The notes beneath the pieces are model-generated. The model had not been told where the DNA came from, made no database searches, and saw only the letters and a list, made by a program, of their open reading frames with translations. A program made the position numbers and the translations under genes. Below are positions 63,786-64,000 of a stretch of DNA of 64,000 bases, piece after piece (position 1 is the stretch's first letter; each line of letters begins with the position of its first letter). Source of the stretch: Nocardia vinacea (GTDB lineage: Bacteria > Actinomycetota > Actinomycetes > Mycobacteriales > Mycobacteriaceae); NCBI RefSeq assembly GCF_035920345.1, contig NZ_CP109149.1, positions 1,178,001 through 1,242,000 on the forward strand. The letters are read 5' to 3'.

Positions 63786-64000
63786 ATGTCCTGCATGCGG
63801 CGTGCGCAGGCGAAACTCCGCAATCAGGTCACGGACATGGTGCACGACGCGGTCGGCGACGACGACGCCGGTGCGGCGATCATCGGCCAGTACGCCGATC
63901 GCTTTCCAGACGTCGATCCCGTCGATCCGGTTCCTACCTGGGTACCCGAGCCGCCGATTTACAGCCCACCGCCCACCAGCTTCCAGCCCGAGCCGCCGCC
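63786..64000 (+). CDS. Partial open frame after ureC, unknown
   Basis: Starting 17 bases after the ureC stop and open to the window edge, the frame reads MSCMRRAQAKLRNQVTDMVH, DDDAGAAIIGQYADRFPD, and then a proline-rich part. Charged helical start and Pro-rich end could be a real small protein. It is not UreF, which occupies this place in M. tuberculosis. The gene's end lies outside, so it cannot be judged; chance opening in GC-rich DNA is possible. Confidence 0.4.
   Translation, partial: MSCMRRAQAKLRNQVTDMVHDAVGDDDAGAAIIGQYADRFPDVDPVDPVPTWVPEPPIYSPPPTSFQPEPP

Overview
This 64 kb window is chromosomal DNA of a high-GC, mycolic-acid-type actinomycete, most likely a Nocardia. The main evidence is gene order. 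From about 17.3 kb to the right edge it follows, in order, the Mycobacterium tuberculosis block Rv1822-Rv1850: pgsA2-like, gcvH, garA, a MerR regulator, a bifunctional-nuclease (DUF151) protein, a second MerR regulator, gcvP, a VWA protein, glcB, two CNNM/CBS membrane proteins, guaB1, an M56 peptidase, a BlaI repressor, a thioesterase and ureABC. Accessory genes are inserted at several points. A cholesterol-oxidase-like enzyme, a cutinase, a WhiB protein, F420-type and acyl-CoA enzymes and IdeR-type iron boxes fit the same group.

Layout. 0-17 kb is accessory: a glycosyltransferase remnant, heme oxygenase, a ThrE-type exporter, an LLM oxidoreductase, a secreted VWA protein, a deletion scar joining two 5'-truncated genes, a TetR-controlled ABC exporter, an acyl-CoA oxidase-like enzyme, a PAP2 phosphatase, a NERD protein, a DUF2252 protein and a GMC oxidase. 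17-25 kb is the conserved glycine-cleavage/GarA block; gcvP carries a tandem glycine riboswitch and ends in a perfect 21-bp terminator stem. 25-32 kb holds a VWA protein, WhiB, HNH, cutinase and a solo TnpB element with a frameshift. 32-36 kb is a four-gene overlapping operon (SDR, alcohol dehydrogenase, TetR, acyl-CoA dehydrogenase). 36-38.5 kb is malate synthase G, followed by a 33-codon mini-gene with its own terminator. 38.8-46.8 kb is accessory: small membrane proteins, a three-gene DyP peroxidase operon and a DUF305/LVIVD pair. 47-56.6 kb returns to conserved genes. 56.6-60.6 kb is an iron-regulated FecCD-type transporter. 60.7-64 kb holds an iron-box-controlled small RNA, the thioesterase and ureABC.

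The most interesting signals are non-coding. (1) An IdeR-type box sits between the -35 and -10 of a good promoter that drives a short transcript ending in a strong terminator, just before the Rv1847-like thioesterase. Position and architecture match the mycobacterial iron-sparing sRNA MrsI. (2) A family of about 150-bp fold-back repeats occurs at three intergenic sites. (3) The CNNM/CBS operon has a leader with two crossing 10-bp helices (a pseudoknot) and a competing local hairpin, which could be an undescribed riboregulator. (4) Tandem TetR operators, a BlaI-like operator and iron boxes can be assigned to neighbouring genes. No tRNA, rRNA, CRISPR array or prophage was seen.
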